A DNA stretch of 64,000 nt from Pseudomonas putida (lineage in GTDB: Bacteria > Pseudomonadota > Gammaproteobacteria > Pseudomonadales > Pseudomonadaceae): contig NZ_JANHLC010000002.1 in NCBI RefSeq assembly GCF_028682395.1, positions 1-64,000 of the forward strand, read 5' to 3'. How positions within the stretch are numbered: the first letter of the stretch is position 1; the number at the start of each line of letters is the position of its first letter. Both the position numbers and the translations under genes were made by a program. Positions 7,670 through 16,510 of the stretch are shown here, piece after piece. The notes beneath the pieces were generated by a model. It had not been told where the DNA came from and did no database searches. It saw only the letters and a program-made list of their open reading frames with translations.

Positions 7670-8623
7670 TCAAATCAACAGTTCCAGGGTATCGAACAAC
7701 CGGACATCCTCCGGGCGCGTCGAGCGTGCACGGCGGCGCAGGACCTGGAACATGCATTCGACAAAACACTGGGCTGCCACGCCCATCTGGGCGTTGCGCG
7801 GGGTGACGATACCGATGGTGTCGGTGGCAAACTCCTCGACCAGCTCCAGACGCCTGGCCCGTTCACGGTAGTACGGCACCGTGAGCACCGGCTCCGGGAA
7901 GTAGCTGAGCATGTCGGTCTGCTCGACCATGGACAGGGTCAGTTGCGGTGATTGCGCGCGGTGGATGTGCTGCATATCGATCTGCGCGCCGTGTTGCCAG
8001 AACAGCTCGTTCATCAGGAAGTCGTAACCGATGTCCGGGTAATTGACGACCCAGTCTTGCTCCACCAGGTCGTGGATCGAGCGGCAGTCGCGCAGTGGGT
8101 GATCGTGGCGCGACACCACTGCCATCCGGTACGAGAGTATCTGCTCGCTGGCATACTCCGGGCGCGGCAGCAGGGACGACACCAGCCCCACCGCCAGTTC
8201 CATGGTGCCATCGCGCAAGCGTGGCAGGGTCACTGCCATCAACCCTTCGAAGACTTCCAGGCGCACTCGCGGCATCCGTTGGCGGAACAATGTCACGACC
8301 TCCGGCAACAGGGTCATGCCCATCCATGGCGAGATACCGAGGCACAGATTGCCCTGGGCCTGGTCGCTCAGGTGCGCGAGTTCCAGTTGGGCCCGTTCGA
8401 GCTGGTTGAGCATCTGGCGCGCATGCTGCAGGAGCGACTGGCCGTAGCCAGTCAACACCACACCACTGGCATTGCGCATCAGCAATGGCAATTGCAGCCC
8501 TTCCTCCAGCTCGCGCAGGGCCTTGGCCACCGCCGTTTGCGAAATACCCAGTTGGCGCGCCGCCGCTCGAATGCTGCCACAGTCGGCAATCATCACCAGC
8601 GCGCGCAGTTGATGCAGCTTCAT
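7670..8623 (-). CDS. LysR-family transcriptional regulator
   Basis: The 317-residue product has the standard LysR N-terminal winged HTH (MKLHQLRALVMIADCGSIRA, then AARQLGISQTAVAKALRELE, residues 1-60) and an effector-binding domain to the end. GGAG lies 6 bp before the ATG. It is divergent from the MFS gene with about 144 bp between starts, the classic LysR arrangement. It most likely controls the MFS-M20-porin genes; the inducer is unknown. Confidence 0.9.
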   Translation of the reverse strand: MKLHQLRALVMIADCGSIRAAARQLGISQTAVAKALRELEEGLQLPLLMRNASGVVLTGYGQSLLQHARQMLNQLERAQLELAHLSDQAQGNLCLGISPWMGMTLLPEVVTLFRQRMPRVRLEVFEGLMAVTLPRLRDGTMELAVGLVSSLLPRPEYASEQILSYRMAVVSRHDHPLRDCRSIHDLVEQDWVVNYPDIGYDFLMNELFWQHGAQIDMQHIHRAQSPQLTLSMVEQTDMLSYFPEPVLTVPYYRERARRLELVEEFATDTIGIVTPRNAQMGVAAQCFVECMFQVLRRRARSTRPEDVRLFDTLELLI

Positions 8624-8767
8624 CCACGACTCCAGACACCGGGGGTGTAAACCTATGGTTTTCAGCCCCGCTTTTTTGCGACTGCCGCAGCACTCGCCAA
8701 CTCATTAGGATCGCCAGGGTATCAGCCCAACACTCGAAAACGACTAATAAAAACGAGGAAAAAGCGG

Positions 8768-10174
8768 ATGGTCAATCTGCCTGCGCTGCCCGGTATTCGC
8801 GCGCTCGAAGAAGATCTGATCGCTCGGCGCAGCCCTGCGCAATCGAGCGTCAATGCGTTCGCCAACACGCCCGCTTCTGGCCTTTTTGCCTGTACCCAGC
8901 CGGCTACTGTGCCCTGCCCGCCCCTGGGTGCCCGCGCCATCGCCGCTATCACCCTCGGCTCCGGCCTGGAGTTCTACGATTTTTGTGTCTACAGCTTTTT
9001 CGCCACGCTGATTGGGCGCCTGTTTTTCCCGGTCGAAACTGCCCAGGGGCAGTTACTGCTGGCCCTGGCGACCTTTGGCGTTGGCTTCGGTATGCGCCCG
9101 GTCGGCGGCCTGGTGCTCGGTGCCTATGCGGACCGGGTCGGGCGCAAACCGGCGATGTTGCTGACGCTCTGGCTGATGGCGCTGGCCTCGCTGGTATTCG
9201 CCCTCACCCCGACCTATGCCCAGATCGGCATCGCTGCGCCGTTGATCATGGTGCTGGCGCGGCTGGTGCAGGGGTTTGCCATCGGCGGCGCAGTCGGCAC
9301 CTCGACCACCCTGCTGCTGGAATACGCCGACAACGGCAATCGTGGGTTCTACGGTAGCTGGCAGGTGTTCAGCCAAGGTCTGAGCTTTCTACTGGGCGCC
9401 ATGATGGCCCTGCTTCTGAGCGCGTCCCTGTCGCCCGAGGCCCTGCAAAGCTGGGGGTGGCGCCTGCCCTTCGTGCTGGGGCTCCTGGTGATTCCGGTCA
9501 GCACCTATATGCGTCGTCACCTCAAGGAAACCGTGGCCGAATCAGCACGCGGTCGCCAGCCGGCTCTCAGCCTGCGCTTGATGCTGACTCACTATCGCCA
9601 GCGAATATTCAGTGGTGCATTGCTGGTCATCGGTGGCACGGCGTCCAGCTATATCGTGCTGGACTATCTGACCAACTACAGCGTCACGGTCCTGCACCTG
9701 CCCATCAGCACGGGGATGGCCGCCGTCTGTCTGGCGGTCCTGGTGCAGATCGGCCTGGCGGTGCGCGTCGGCCGGCTCAGCGATCGTATCGGCCGGCGGC
9801 GCACCATCGCCTTGGGCTGCGTGCCCATGCTGCTGTTGATCTACCCGATCTTCATGCTGATGAACCACTTGCCGACGCTGACCACGCTGGTGCTCGTCTC
9901 GGTGCTCGCGACCTTGCCGGTGGTGCTGATGACCGTGCCGACCCTGGTGCTGGTCGCGGAGCTGTTCCCTCGGGCGATTCGGGCCACCGGCCTGTCGTTG
10001 GTCTACTGCCTGGGTGTCTCGGTGTTCGGCGGCTTCGCGCAGTTTTTCGCCACCGGCCTGATCGGCCTGACCGGCAACAACAACGCCCCGGCGCTGTACG
10101 TCATGGTGTGCCTGTGCTGCACCCTTGCCGGCCTGGCACTGGTCAAGGAAACCGCCGGCCAGCCCCTCGACTAG
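8768..10174 (+). CDS. MFS transporter of the metabolite:H+ symporter (MHS/ProP-like) family
   Basis: The 468-residue product has about 12 hydrophobic segments, starting with ITLGSGLEFYDFCVYSFFA and including the MFS motif DRVGRKPAM between TM2 and TM3. The GxEFYDF pattern is typical of MHS symporters for organic acids. The ATG at 8768 follows GAGGAA. This gives an N-terminal extension of roughly 55 residues before TM1, longer than usual, though no better start is evident. It is followed by an M20 hydrolase and an OprD porin, suggesting uptake of the product released by the hydrolase. Confidence 0.9.
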   Translation: MVNLPALPGIRALEEDLIARRSPAQSSVNAFANTPASGLFACTQPATVPCPPLGARAIAAITLGSGLEFYDFCVYSFFATLIGRLFFPVETAQGQLLLALATFGVGFGMRPVGGLVLGAYADRVGRKPAMLLTLWLMALASLVFALTPTYAQIGIAAPLIMVLARLVQGFAIGGAVGTSTTLLLEYADNGNRGFYGSWQVFSQGLSFLLGAMMALLLSASLSPEALQSWGWRLPFVLGLLVIPVSTYMRRHLKETVAESARGRQPALSLRLMLTHYRQRIFSGALLVIGGTASSYIVLDYLTNYSVTVLHLPISTGMAAVCLAVLVQIGLAVRVGRLSDRIGRRRTIALGCVPMLLLIYPIFMLMNHLPTLTTLVLVSVLATLPVVLMTVPTLVLVAELFPRAIRATGLSLVYCLGVSVFGGFAQFFATGLIGLTGNNNAPALYVMVCLCCTLAGLALVKETAGQPLD

Positions 10175-10288
10175 CCCGCCTTTCGAATCACGCTTCACCC
10201 CTGTGACAAACGACCGGCTGCACGCGCTTCGCGTGCCGCGACGGCCGAGCTTTGCCCCTAAAAAACCATACTGCCATGGATATCCACG

Positions 10289-11623
10289 ATGAAAGTAGCT
10301 GCCCCCCTGTGCCTTGCGGTTCTCACTTCGCTGTCCTGCGCCATGAGCCAGGCGGCCGATAACCGCTGGGTCGATCCGGCCGTCGCCGCGGTCAACCAGC
10401 AGGTGATTGACCTGCGCCACACCATTCACCAGAACCCCGAGCTGGGCAACGTCGAGTTCAAGACCGCGGCTCTGGTCGCCAAACACCTCAAGGCACTGGG
10501 CATCGATGTGCGCACCGGCGTGGGCAAGACCGGCGTAGTCGGCGTGCTCAAGGGCGGCAAGCCGGGGCCGGTGATCGCGCTGCGCGCCGATATGGATGCA
10601 TTGCCGGTGAAGGAACTGACCGGCTTGCCGTTCGCCAGCAAGGCCGAAGGTGTGCGCCTGGGCAAGACCGTCCCGGTCATGCACGCCTGTGGCCATGACA
10701 CCCACACCGCCATGCTGCTGGGCGCGGCCTCGGTCCTGGCCGAGCATCGCGACGAGATCGCCGGCACCGTGGTGTTCCTGTTCCAGCCCGCCGAGGAAGG
10801 CGCGGCCGACGTGGATGATTTCGACACCCAGGCGGTGATCGGCGCGCGCGCCATGATTCGCGACGGTGCGCTGGACTCGCCCAAGGTCGAGGCGGTGTTC
10901 GGGATTCACGTGATGTCGGGCTTCCCTACCGGGCACCTGTACTTCAAGTCGGGTTCGGTGCTCAACAGTGCCGATAACTTCCGCATCACCGTCAATGGCA
11001 AGCAGACCCACGGCGCCGCGCCATGGACCGGCGCAGACCCGATTGTCGCCAGCGCGAAAATCGTCGACGGCCTGCAAACCCTGATCAGCCGCCGCGTCGA
11101 CTTGAGCAAGGGCATGGGCGTGATCACCGTGGGTGCCTTCAACGGCGGCAACGCCAGCAACATCATTCCCGAGTCGGTCATGCTCTCCGGCACCATCCGC
11201 ACCAACGATGCCGGCATTCGCGAGACTATCCTGGAGAAAATGCCGACCCTGGTCAGCGGTATTGCCAGCGCCTACGAGGTCAAGGCCAACCTGGAAGTCA
11301 TGCACTACGCGCCGGTTACCACCAACAACCCGGCCCTGACCGAAGCCATGGTCCCGGCGCTGGAGCTCGCGGCCCCGGGCAAGGTCGAACGCCTGCCGGC
11401 CTCGCTGTCGCCGAGCGAAGACTTCTCCCTCTATGCGCAGAAAGTCCCGGGCCTGTTCGTGTTCCTCGGCGCAACGCCAGCGGACCAGGACATGAACAAG
11501 GCCGCCAACAACCACAGCCCGCTCTTCGCCGTCGACGACGCCACCCTGGCTACCGGGGTCAAGGCCCATGTGCAGTTCGTTCTCAACTACCCGGCCTATG
11601 CCGGCTCGCGCACCCAGCCCTGA
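10289..11623 (+). CDS. Periplasmic M20-family amidohydrolase (hippurate/IAA-amino-acid hydrolase type)
   Basis: The 444-residue product has an N-terminal signal peptide (LCLAVLTSLSCAMSQA) and then the M20D pattern: DLRHTIHQNPEL, RADMDALP (about 99-106), HACGHDTH with Cys134/His136 as metal ligands, and PAEEG with Glu169/Glu170. These enzymes release an acid from an N-acyl amino acid. Export to the periplasm, with a porin and proton symporter beside it, suggests hydrolysis before import. The likely sequence is porin entry, periplasmic deacylation, then MFS import. The acyl group is not deducible. Confidence 0.88.
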   Translation: MKVAAPLCLAVLTSLSCAMSQAADNRWVDPAVAAVNQQVIDLRHTIHQNPELGNVEFKTAALVAKHLKALGIDVRTGVGKTGVVGVLKGGKPGPVIALRADMDALPVKELTGLPFASKAEGVRLGKTVPVMHACGHDTHTAMLLGAASVLAEHRDEIAGTVVFLFQPAEEGAADVDDFDTQAVIGARAMIRDGALDSPKVEAVFGIHVMSGFPTGHLYFKSGSVLNSADNFRITVNGKQTHGAAPWTGADPIVASAKIVDGLQTLISRRVDLSKGMGVITVGAFNGGNASNIIPESVMLSGTIRTNDAGIRETILEKMPTLVSGIASAYEVKANLEVMHYAPVTTNNPALTEAMVPALELAAPGKVERLPASLSPSEDFSLYAQKVPGLFVFLGATPADQDMNKAANNHSPLFAVDDATLATGVKAHVQFVLNYPAYAGSRTQP

Positions 11624-11638
11624 ACCTGGGGCAGGCGC

Positions 11639-11682
11639 GCCCTCCGTTGACCGACGCCTCAGGGCACGGCGCAACGGAGGGC
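11639..11682 (+). repeat. Intergenic stem-loop between the M20 hydrolase and porin genes
   Basis: GCCCTCCGTTG (11639-11649) and CAACGGAGGGC (11672-11682) are perfect reverse complements. No T tract follows, so it may be an mRNA-stabilising or partially terminating hairpin that sets different levels for the two genes. Confidence 0.5.
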
Positions 11683-11787
11683 CTGTACACCCGGCGAGCG
11701 TTCGCCGGGGCAACAAGGCGCCCGGCTGCCAGGGCGCTCAATAATAAAAACAGGCGTTACAACGCCTCCACGTGCAAGAGAACCACT

Positions 11788-13113
11788 ATGTTCAAGCTCA
11801 ACAATCCATGGCCGCTCAGTTGCCTGGCGCTCGCTGTGTGCCCGCTGTTTGCCGTTGCCGACACTGCCGAAGGGTTTATCGAAGGCAGTCACTTGAACCT
11901 GGTCAACCGGGTGAACTTCCTCAATACCCAGGTCCAGGGCGATGGGCATGATCGGCGCCCCAACAACCGCCGTGACCCCAAGGACCTGTCCTACGGTTTG
12001 CAGGCGAACTTTTCCTCCGGCTTTACCCAGGGCACGCTGGGGATCGGGTTCGATGCCTTTGCCTACAGCGCTTTCAAGCTGGACGGCGGCGATGGCCACA
12101 CCGGCTACGGCAATATCCAGGTCAACGACCGCGCCGAAGCCAAAGACACTTACGGCCGCGCGGGGGGCTCGATCAAGCTGCGCTACGGCCAGACTCAATT
12201 GCGCTTCGGTGAAATGCAGGTCACCAACCCGGTGTTCGCCACGGCAGACCCACGCTTGTTTCCCAGTACCGCCACGGGTATTCATCTGAGTAACCAGGAC
12301 ATTGCCGGGTTGCTGATCGAAGGTGGGCACTTCACCGCAGGCACGGAGCCGGCCTCTACCAGCCGTTCGGGCGAGCTGTGGGCCACCTATGCCAACGTCA
12401 CCACGCGGGCGGTCGACTTCGCCGGTGGGCGCTACGCCATCAGCGATCACTGGAACATGAGCCTGTACGGCGCCAACTACGAAGACCTGTGGCGCCAGGC
12501 CTATGTGGGGACCGACTACGGCTGGGCAGTGGATGGCCAATCGCGGATCGATACCAGCTTCAACCTCTACCGTTCCCTGGATCAGGGCCAGGCCAAGGCT
12601 GGCGACATCAACACCACGGCGTTCTCGACGAAGGTGGCGTATACCCGGCTCAACCATAAACTGAGCCTGTCCTACCAACAGATCCATGGCGATACGCCTA
12701 TGGACTACGTGGGGTTCGGCAACAACGGCTCGGGCTCGTTCGGCAACTCGATCTACCTGGACAACCCGGTGATGGTCTCGGACTTCAACGGTCCCAATGA
12801 AAAGTCCTGGCAGTTGCGCTACGACCTGGACATGGCGCCCTACGGCTACCCGGGCCTGAGCTTCATGGCCCGCTATGTCTACGGCTACGACATCAAGAGT
12901 TCATCCAACCCGCATTACCAGGGCTGGTCGGGCTTCGAGACCGCCGAGCACCAGGAGCGTGATCTCGAAGCCCGCTACGTGGTGCAAAGCGGCGTCGCCA
13001 AAGGCCTGCGGGTGCGCCTGCGCCAGGGCGTGCACAACGCCAAGCAGGGCCAGCCGGACGGTGACATCACCATGCATATCATTGCGCTGGAACTGCCGGT
13101 ACAGATCTTCTGA
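11788..13113 (+). CDS. OprD-family outer-membrane porin
   Basis: The 441-residue product has a signal peptide (to about residue 25, FAVADTAEGFIEGS), an OprD-type start (SHLNLVNRVNFLN) and a C-terminal beta-strand ending in Phe (IALELPVQIF). OprD/OpdA-like porins are 18-stranded channels for amino acids or aromatic acids. The frame stays open far upstream through the hydrolase gene, but the ATG at 11788 directly before the signal sequence is the clear start. Context suggests it admits the hydrolase substrate. Confidence 0.9.
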   Translation: MFKLNNPWPLSCLALAVCPLFAVADTAEGFIEGSHLNLVNRVNFLNTQVQGDGHDRRPNNRRDPKDLSYGLQANFSSGFTQGTLGIGFDAFAYSAFKLDGGDGHTGYGNIQVNDRAEAKDTYGRAGGSIKLRYGQTQLRFGEMQVTNPVFATADPRLFPSTATGIHLSNQDIAGLLIEGGHFTAGTEPASTSRSGELWATYANVTTRAVDFAGGRYAISDHWNMSLYGANYEDLWRQAYVGTDYGWAVDGQSRIDTSFNLYRSLDQGQAKAGDINTTAFSTKVAYTRLNHKLSLSYQQIHGDTPMDYVGFGNNGSGSFGNSIYLDNPVMVSDFNGPNEKSWQLRYDLDMAPYGYPGLSFMARYVYGYDIKSSSNPHYQGWSGFETAEHQERDLEARYVVQSGVAKGLRVRLRQGVHNAKQGQPDGDITMHIIALELPVQIF

Positions 13114-13172
13114 CCCGCTGGCTGCGGATGCCCACCCAGCATTCGCAGCCTTCTCCTGCGCGGCGTCCGGCC

Positions 13173-13625
13173 TCAGCTCCTAGCCTGGCCTTTACTGGCC
13201 GCCAGGTACGGGGCCAGGCGTTTTGCCATCTCCTCCCCCAGTGCCTGCAAGCCGCTGATGGGGCGAATCATGACTTCGAACTCAACGATCTTGCCCTGCT
13301 CGTTGAAGCGAATCATATCGATGCCCTTGAGCTGGCGGTCACCGACCCTGGCACTGAACTCCAGTACCACATTCAGGCCATCGGCGCTGGCCAACTCCCG
13401 GTGGTAGGCAAAGTCACTGAACACCTTGCTCACGGTATTGAGGATGGTCGACACCACGACCGCGCCCGGATAGGGACTGTGGGCCATGGGCGAGCGAAAC
13501 ACCGCCTGTGCGTCGAGCAACTCGGGCAATGCACTGAGGTCGTCACTGGCAATCATGCGATGCCAGCGTTGCAGCGACTCGGCTGCGAGGGGATGCAGTT
13601 TCAGCTCGGACATAGTAATACCCAT
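13173..13625 (-). CDS. SnoaL/NTF2-like fold protein
   Basis: The 150-residue product has the cone-fold cadence of NTF2-like proteins: an N-terminal helix with a WHRMIASDDLSALPELL segment, AVFRSPMAHSPYPG, then LNVVLEFSARVGDRQLKGIDMIRFNEQGKIVEFEVMIRP strands. Start 13625 or 13613 (MSELKLH) are both possible; neither has a strong Shine-Dalgarno. The family includes isomerases, hydrolases and non-catalytic binding proteins, so no reaction is assigned. It converges on the porin gene. Confidence 0.75.
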   Translation of the reverse strand: MGITMSELKLHPLAAESLQRWHRMIASDDLSALPELLDAQAVFRSPMAHSPYPGAVVVSTILNTVSKVFSDFAYHRELASADGLNVVLEFSARVGDRQLKGIDMIRFNEQGKIVEFEVMIRPISGLQALGEEMAKRLAPYLAASKGQARS

Positions 13626-13919
13626 CAGTGATCCATTGTTGTTATGAGTGACGGCTTCAACCCAACACGCGAGCCCCTTGCGGCTTAACGCTTGCAGTTC
13701 GTCCGACTTATCTTTGCAACGTCAACATAAGACCGGGCGCCAGCGGTAACAATGATCGCAAGCGACAAAAACCTGATCGAAACGAGCAGCGCCCTATCGC
13801 TCGCCCCGACTGGCCCGTCCGCCAGGGGCTGCTTTAATCATTCACGCCAGGCCGTGCTTGTCAGCCCTCCCGATCCAGACCCGGTGGGCGGCGCGGGCGC
13901 TCGATAAGGAAACGCACGG
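13626..13919. other. Intergenic region with divergent promoters expected
   Basis: This 294-bp gap separates divergent genes. I see no RNA gene, repeat or convincing promoter hexamers in it. Confidence 0.4.
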
Positions 13920-14807
13920 ATGACCCGTCTGACTGCAAAAGACTTCTCCCCCGAACTGCTCGAACTGTATGACCACTATGTCCACGGCCAGATCAACCGG
14001 CGCGAATTTCTCGAACGGGCCACGGCCCTCACCTTCTGCGGCCTGGCGGCCACCAGCCTGCTGGCCTCGCTGAGCCCGGACTATGCCCTGGCGGAACAGG
14101 TGCCCTTTACCGACCCGGATATCCTGGCCGAATACATGACTTACCCGTCTCCCAGGGGCCATGGCCAGGTGCGCGGCTATCGGGTCCGCCCCGCGAAGGC
14201 CAGCGGCAAACTGCCGGCGGTCGTGGTGGTGCATGAGAATCGCGGGCTCAACCCCTATATCGAAGACGTCGCGCGCCGCCTGGCCAAGGCCGGCTTTATT
14301 GCCCTGGCCCCCGATGGGCTGTCCTCGGTCGGCGGTTACCCGGGCAACGATGACAAGGGGCGCGAGCTGCAAATGAGCGTCGACCCACAAAAGCTGATGA
14401 ATGATTTTTTCGCCGCCATCGAATGGCTGCTCAAGGATCCGGCCACCACCGCCAAGGTCGGTATCGTCGGCTTCTGCTATGGCGGTGGCGTGGCGAATGC
14501 CGCCGCCGTGGCGTACCCCGAGCTGGGTGCTGCGGTGTCGTTTTACGGACGCCAGCCCGATGCCGCGGATGTGCCCCGGATCCAGGCGCCCCTGCTGATC
14601 CACTATGGCGAACTGGACACGCGCATCAACGAAGGCTGGCCCGCCTATGAGCAGGCGCTCAAGGCGGGCGGCAAGACCTATGAGGCCTATATCTACCCCG
14701 GTGCCAACCATGGCTTTCACAACGACTCCACCCCGCGTTACGACGAAGCCGCCGCCACGCTGGCCTGGGACCGGACACTGGGCTGGTTCAGGCGCTACCT
14801 GGTCTAG
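13920..14807 (+). CDS. Dienelactone-hydrolase family alpha/beta hydrolase with Tat-like leader
   Basis: The 295-residue product has the DLH core: VHENRGL (Glu106), GFCYGGG with nucleophile Cys186, GELDTRI (Asp233) and NHGFHN (His264). The first 60 residues contain NRREFLERA then a hydrophobic stretch (LTFCGLAATSLLASL) and ALAEQ, resembling a twin-arginine leader and suggesting export. AAGGA lies about 9 bp before the start. Many such proteins are annotated as carboxymethylenebutenolidases, but the true substrate is unknown. It stands alone as a rightward gene. Confidence 0.85.
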   Translation: MTRLTAKDFSPELLELYDHYVHGQINRREFLERATALTFCGLAATSLLASLSPDYALAEQVPFTDPDILAEYMTYPSPRGHGQVRGYRVRPAKASGKLPAVVVVHENRGLNPYIEDVARRLAKAGFIALAPDGLSSVGGYPGNDDKGRELQMSVDPQKLMNDFFAAIEWLLKDPATTAKVGIVGFCYGGGVANAAAVAYPELGAAVSFYGRQPDAADVPRIQAPLLIHYGELDTRINEGWPAYEQALKAGGKTYEAYIYPGANHGFHNDSTPRYDEAAATLAWDRTLGWFRRYLV

Positions 14808-14932
14808 GAAGCCGCGCGCCGAATACGACGTTCGGCGCCTAGCGGAACGGCCAGCCTGGCGATCGTTTCGCCGCGATTGCGCTGCGCCCGTGACATACGG
14901 ACCTTCTGCCGCTCACTGCTTGCTGCCCGGAG

Positions 14933-15292
14933 TCAGTCAACGGGCAGTTCAAGCTCTACCGTGTAAATGCCGCGCGCCGCGCGGACCCTCACCGGCGGCG
15001 TAATCGACCGGACATGACTCAACTCCCACGCCAGCCAGCCCTCGGCGAAGTAACTGGCGCAGGCCGCTTGCATATCCGCCGGCACGAAGGGGCGCACGGC
15101 CTTTACGCGCACGATGGCCACGCCAAGACCGTCAGCGTCCTCCTCGCCTTCGTTATGCAGAAACCGGCCGTTCTGGACAATCAGCAGATCCTCCCAGGGC
15201 TCCAGCTCCGGGTGCCAACGGCGCACTTCAAGGGTTTTCTCCCCGCTGGCAATTCGACTGCCGCTGGGTCTTACCAGGGATAAGGCTTTGAT
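14933..15292 (-). CDS. ASCH-domain protein with apparent ATC start codon
   Basis: The 119-residue reading has the ASCH pattern at once: IKALSLVRPSGSRIASGEKT, then LEVRRW, VAIVRVKAVRPF and ARGIYTVELEL. ASCH domains are PUA-like RNA-binding or amidohydrolase folds. The first conserved codon (usually Met of MKALS) is ATC at 15290-15292. A perfect AGGAG (complement of 15300-15304) is 7 bp upstream, ideal for initiation there. The nearest in-frame ATG is 16 codons upstream (15340) and has no Shine-Dalgarno. ATC is a rare but known start. If translation begins at 15340 the protein has 135 residues. Confidence 0.75.
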   Translation of the reverse strand: MKALSLVRPSGSRIASGEKTLEVRRWHPELEPWEDLLIVQNGRFLHNEGEEDADGLGVAIVRVKAVRPFVPADMQAACASYFAEGWLAWELSHVRSITPPVRVRAARGIYTVELELPVD

Positions 15293-15385
15293 GGTGGAAC
15301 TCCTAAAATAAGCGTCAATCTTGCGCTTGCCGCAGCCCATTCTAGTCTGTGAGAGGTACGCTTTTTCACCCTTGAGGGGCAACCG

Positions 15386-16441
15386 ATGAAAACCCTGGGC
15401 TACGCCGCACAATCGTCCACTACACCGCTCGCGCCCTATGCCTTCGAGCGCCGCGCGCTGCGGGACAATGATGTTGCCATGGAGATTCTCTACTGCGGCG
15501 TCTGTCACTCCGACCTGCATACCGCCCGCAACGACTGGGGCTGGACCTCTTACCCCATCGTCCCGGGCCATGAAATCGTCGGTCGGGTGACCGCGGTCGG
15601 TACTGCCGTGACCCGCCACAAAGTCGGCGATACCGTCGCGGTGGGCTGCATGGTCGATAGCTGCCAGCAGTGCGATCAATGCCGCAAGGGCGAGGAACAG
15701 CTGTGCCGCGAAGGCAATACCGGCACCTATAGCGGCCGGGATCGCCTGACTCGCGAACCGACCCAGGGCGGTTACGCCAAGCATCTGGTGGTGCGCCAGG
15801 AGTTTGTCCTGCGGGTTCCCGCCACGCTGGACCTGGCCAAGGTCGCCCCGCTGCTGTGCGCCGGAATCACCACCTACTCGCCCCTGCGGACCTGGAATGT
15901 CGTGCCGGGTAGCCGGGTGGGGGTCATTGGTCTGGGCGGTCTGGGCCATATGGCGGTCAAGCTGGCAGCCGGCATGGGCGCCAAGGTCACGGTCATGAGC
16001 CGCTCCCCGGACAAGGCCGCCGATGCCCTGGCGCTCGGCGCCCATCAGTTGCTGGTGTCAGGTGACAAGTCGGCGATGGCCAAGGCTCGCTCGAGCTTCG
16101 ACCTGATTATCGACACCGTCCCCGTCAAGCACGGCCTCGACCCTTATGTGCCGTTGTTGGATGTCGACGGGACCCTGGTCCTGGTCGGCCAGGTTGGACC
16201 GATGGCCGAACAGAGCACCGTCCCCATGATCCTTGGCCGCCGGCGAATCGCCGGTTCCCCGATTGGCGGCATTCGTGAGACCCAGGAGATGCTCGATTTT
16301 TGCGCAGAGAAAAACATCCTGCCCGAGTGCGAAATGATCCGTATGGAGCAGATCAATCACGCATTCGAGCGGATGGAACGGTCCGATGTGCGCTATCGGT
16401 TCGTTATCGACATGGCATCCCTGTCGGTTCAGCCGACTTAG
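15386..16441 (+). CDS. Zinc-dependent NAD(P) alcohol/aldehyde dehydrogenase (YahK/cinnamyl-alcohol type)
   Basis: The 351-residue product is a medium-chain dehydrogenase: catalytic-zinc motif CGVCHSD and GHE, structural-zinc cysteines in CQQCDQCRKGEEQLC, and a nucleotide-binding GLGGLGHMAVK near residue 180. The pattern matches NADPH-dependent aldehyde reductases such as YahK and plant-type CADs. GAGGGG precedes the ATG. It could serve aromatic alcohol interconversion together with the alkylphenol genes downstream, but it is separated from them and probably acts broadly. Confidence 0.88.
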   Translation: MKTLGYAAQSSTTPLAPYAFERRALRDNDVAMEILYCGVCHSDLHTARNDWGWTSYPIVPGHEIVGRVTAVGTAVTRHKVGDTVAVGCMVDSCQQCDQCRKGEEQLCREGNTGTYSGRDRLTREPTQGGYAKHLVVRQEFVLRVPATLDLAKVAPLLCAGITTYSPLRTWNVVPGSRVGVIGLGGLGHMAVKLAAGMGAKVTVMSRSPDKAADALALGAHQLLVSGDKSAMAKARSSFDLIIDTVPVKHGLDPYVPLLDVDGTLVLVGQVGPMAEQSTVPMILGRRRIAGSPIGGIRETQEMLDFCAEKNILPECEMIRMEQINHAFERMERSDVRYRFVIDMASLSVQPT

Positions 16442-16510
16442 TCGCGGGGGTAGCCATAGGTTGGGCGCGTCAGGGTAGTAACTGGCGAAAGGGCAGAATC
16501 GGATGGCGAA

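Noticed and set aside
9542..11716. 724-codon minus-strand ORF opposite the MFS and M20 genes
   Set aside because: It is a shadow of GC-rich codon use: His/Gln/Gly/Arg-rich translation with no domain, fully overlapping two clear genes.
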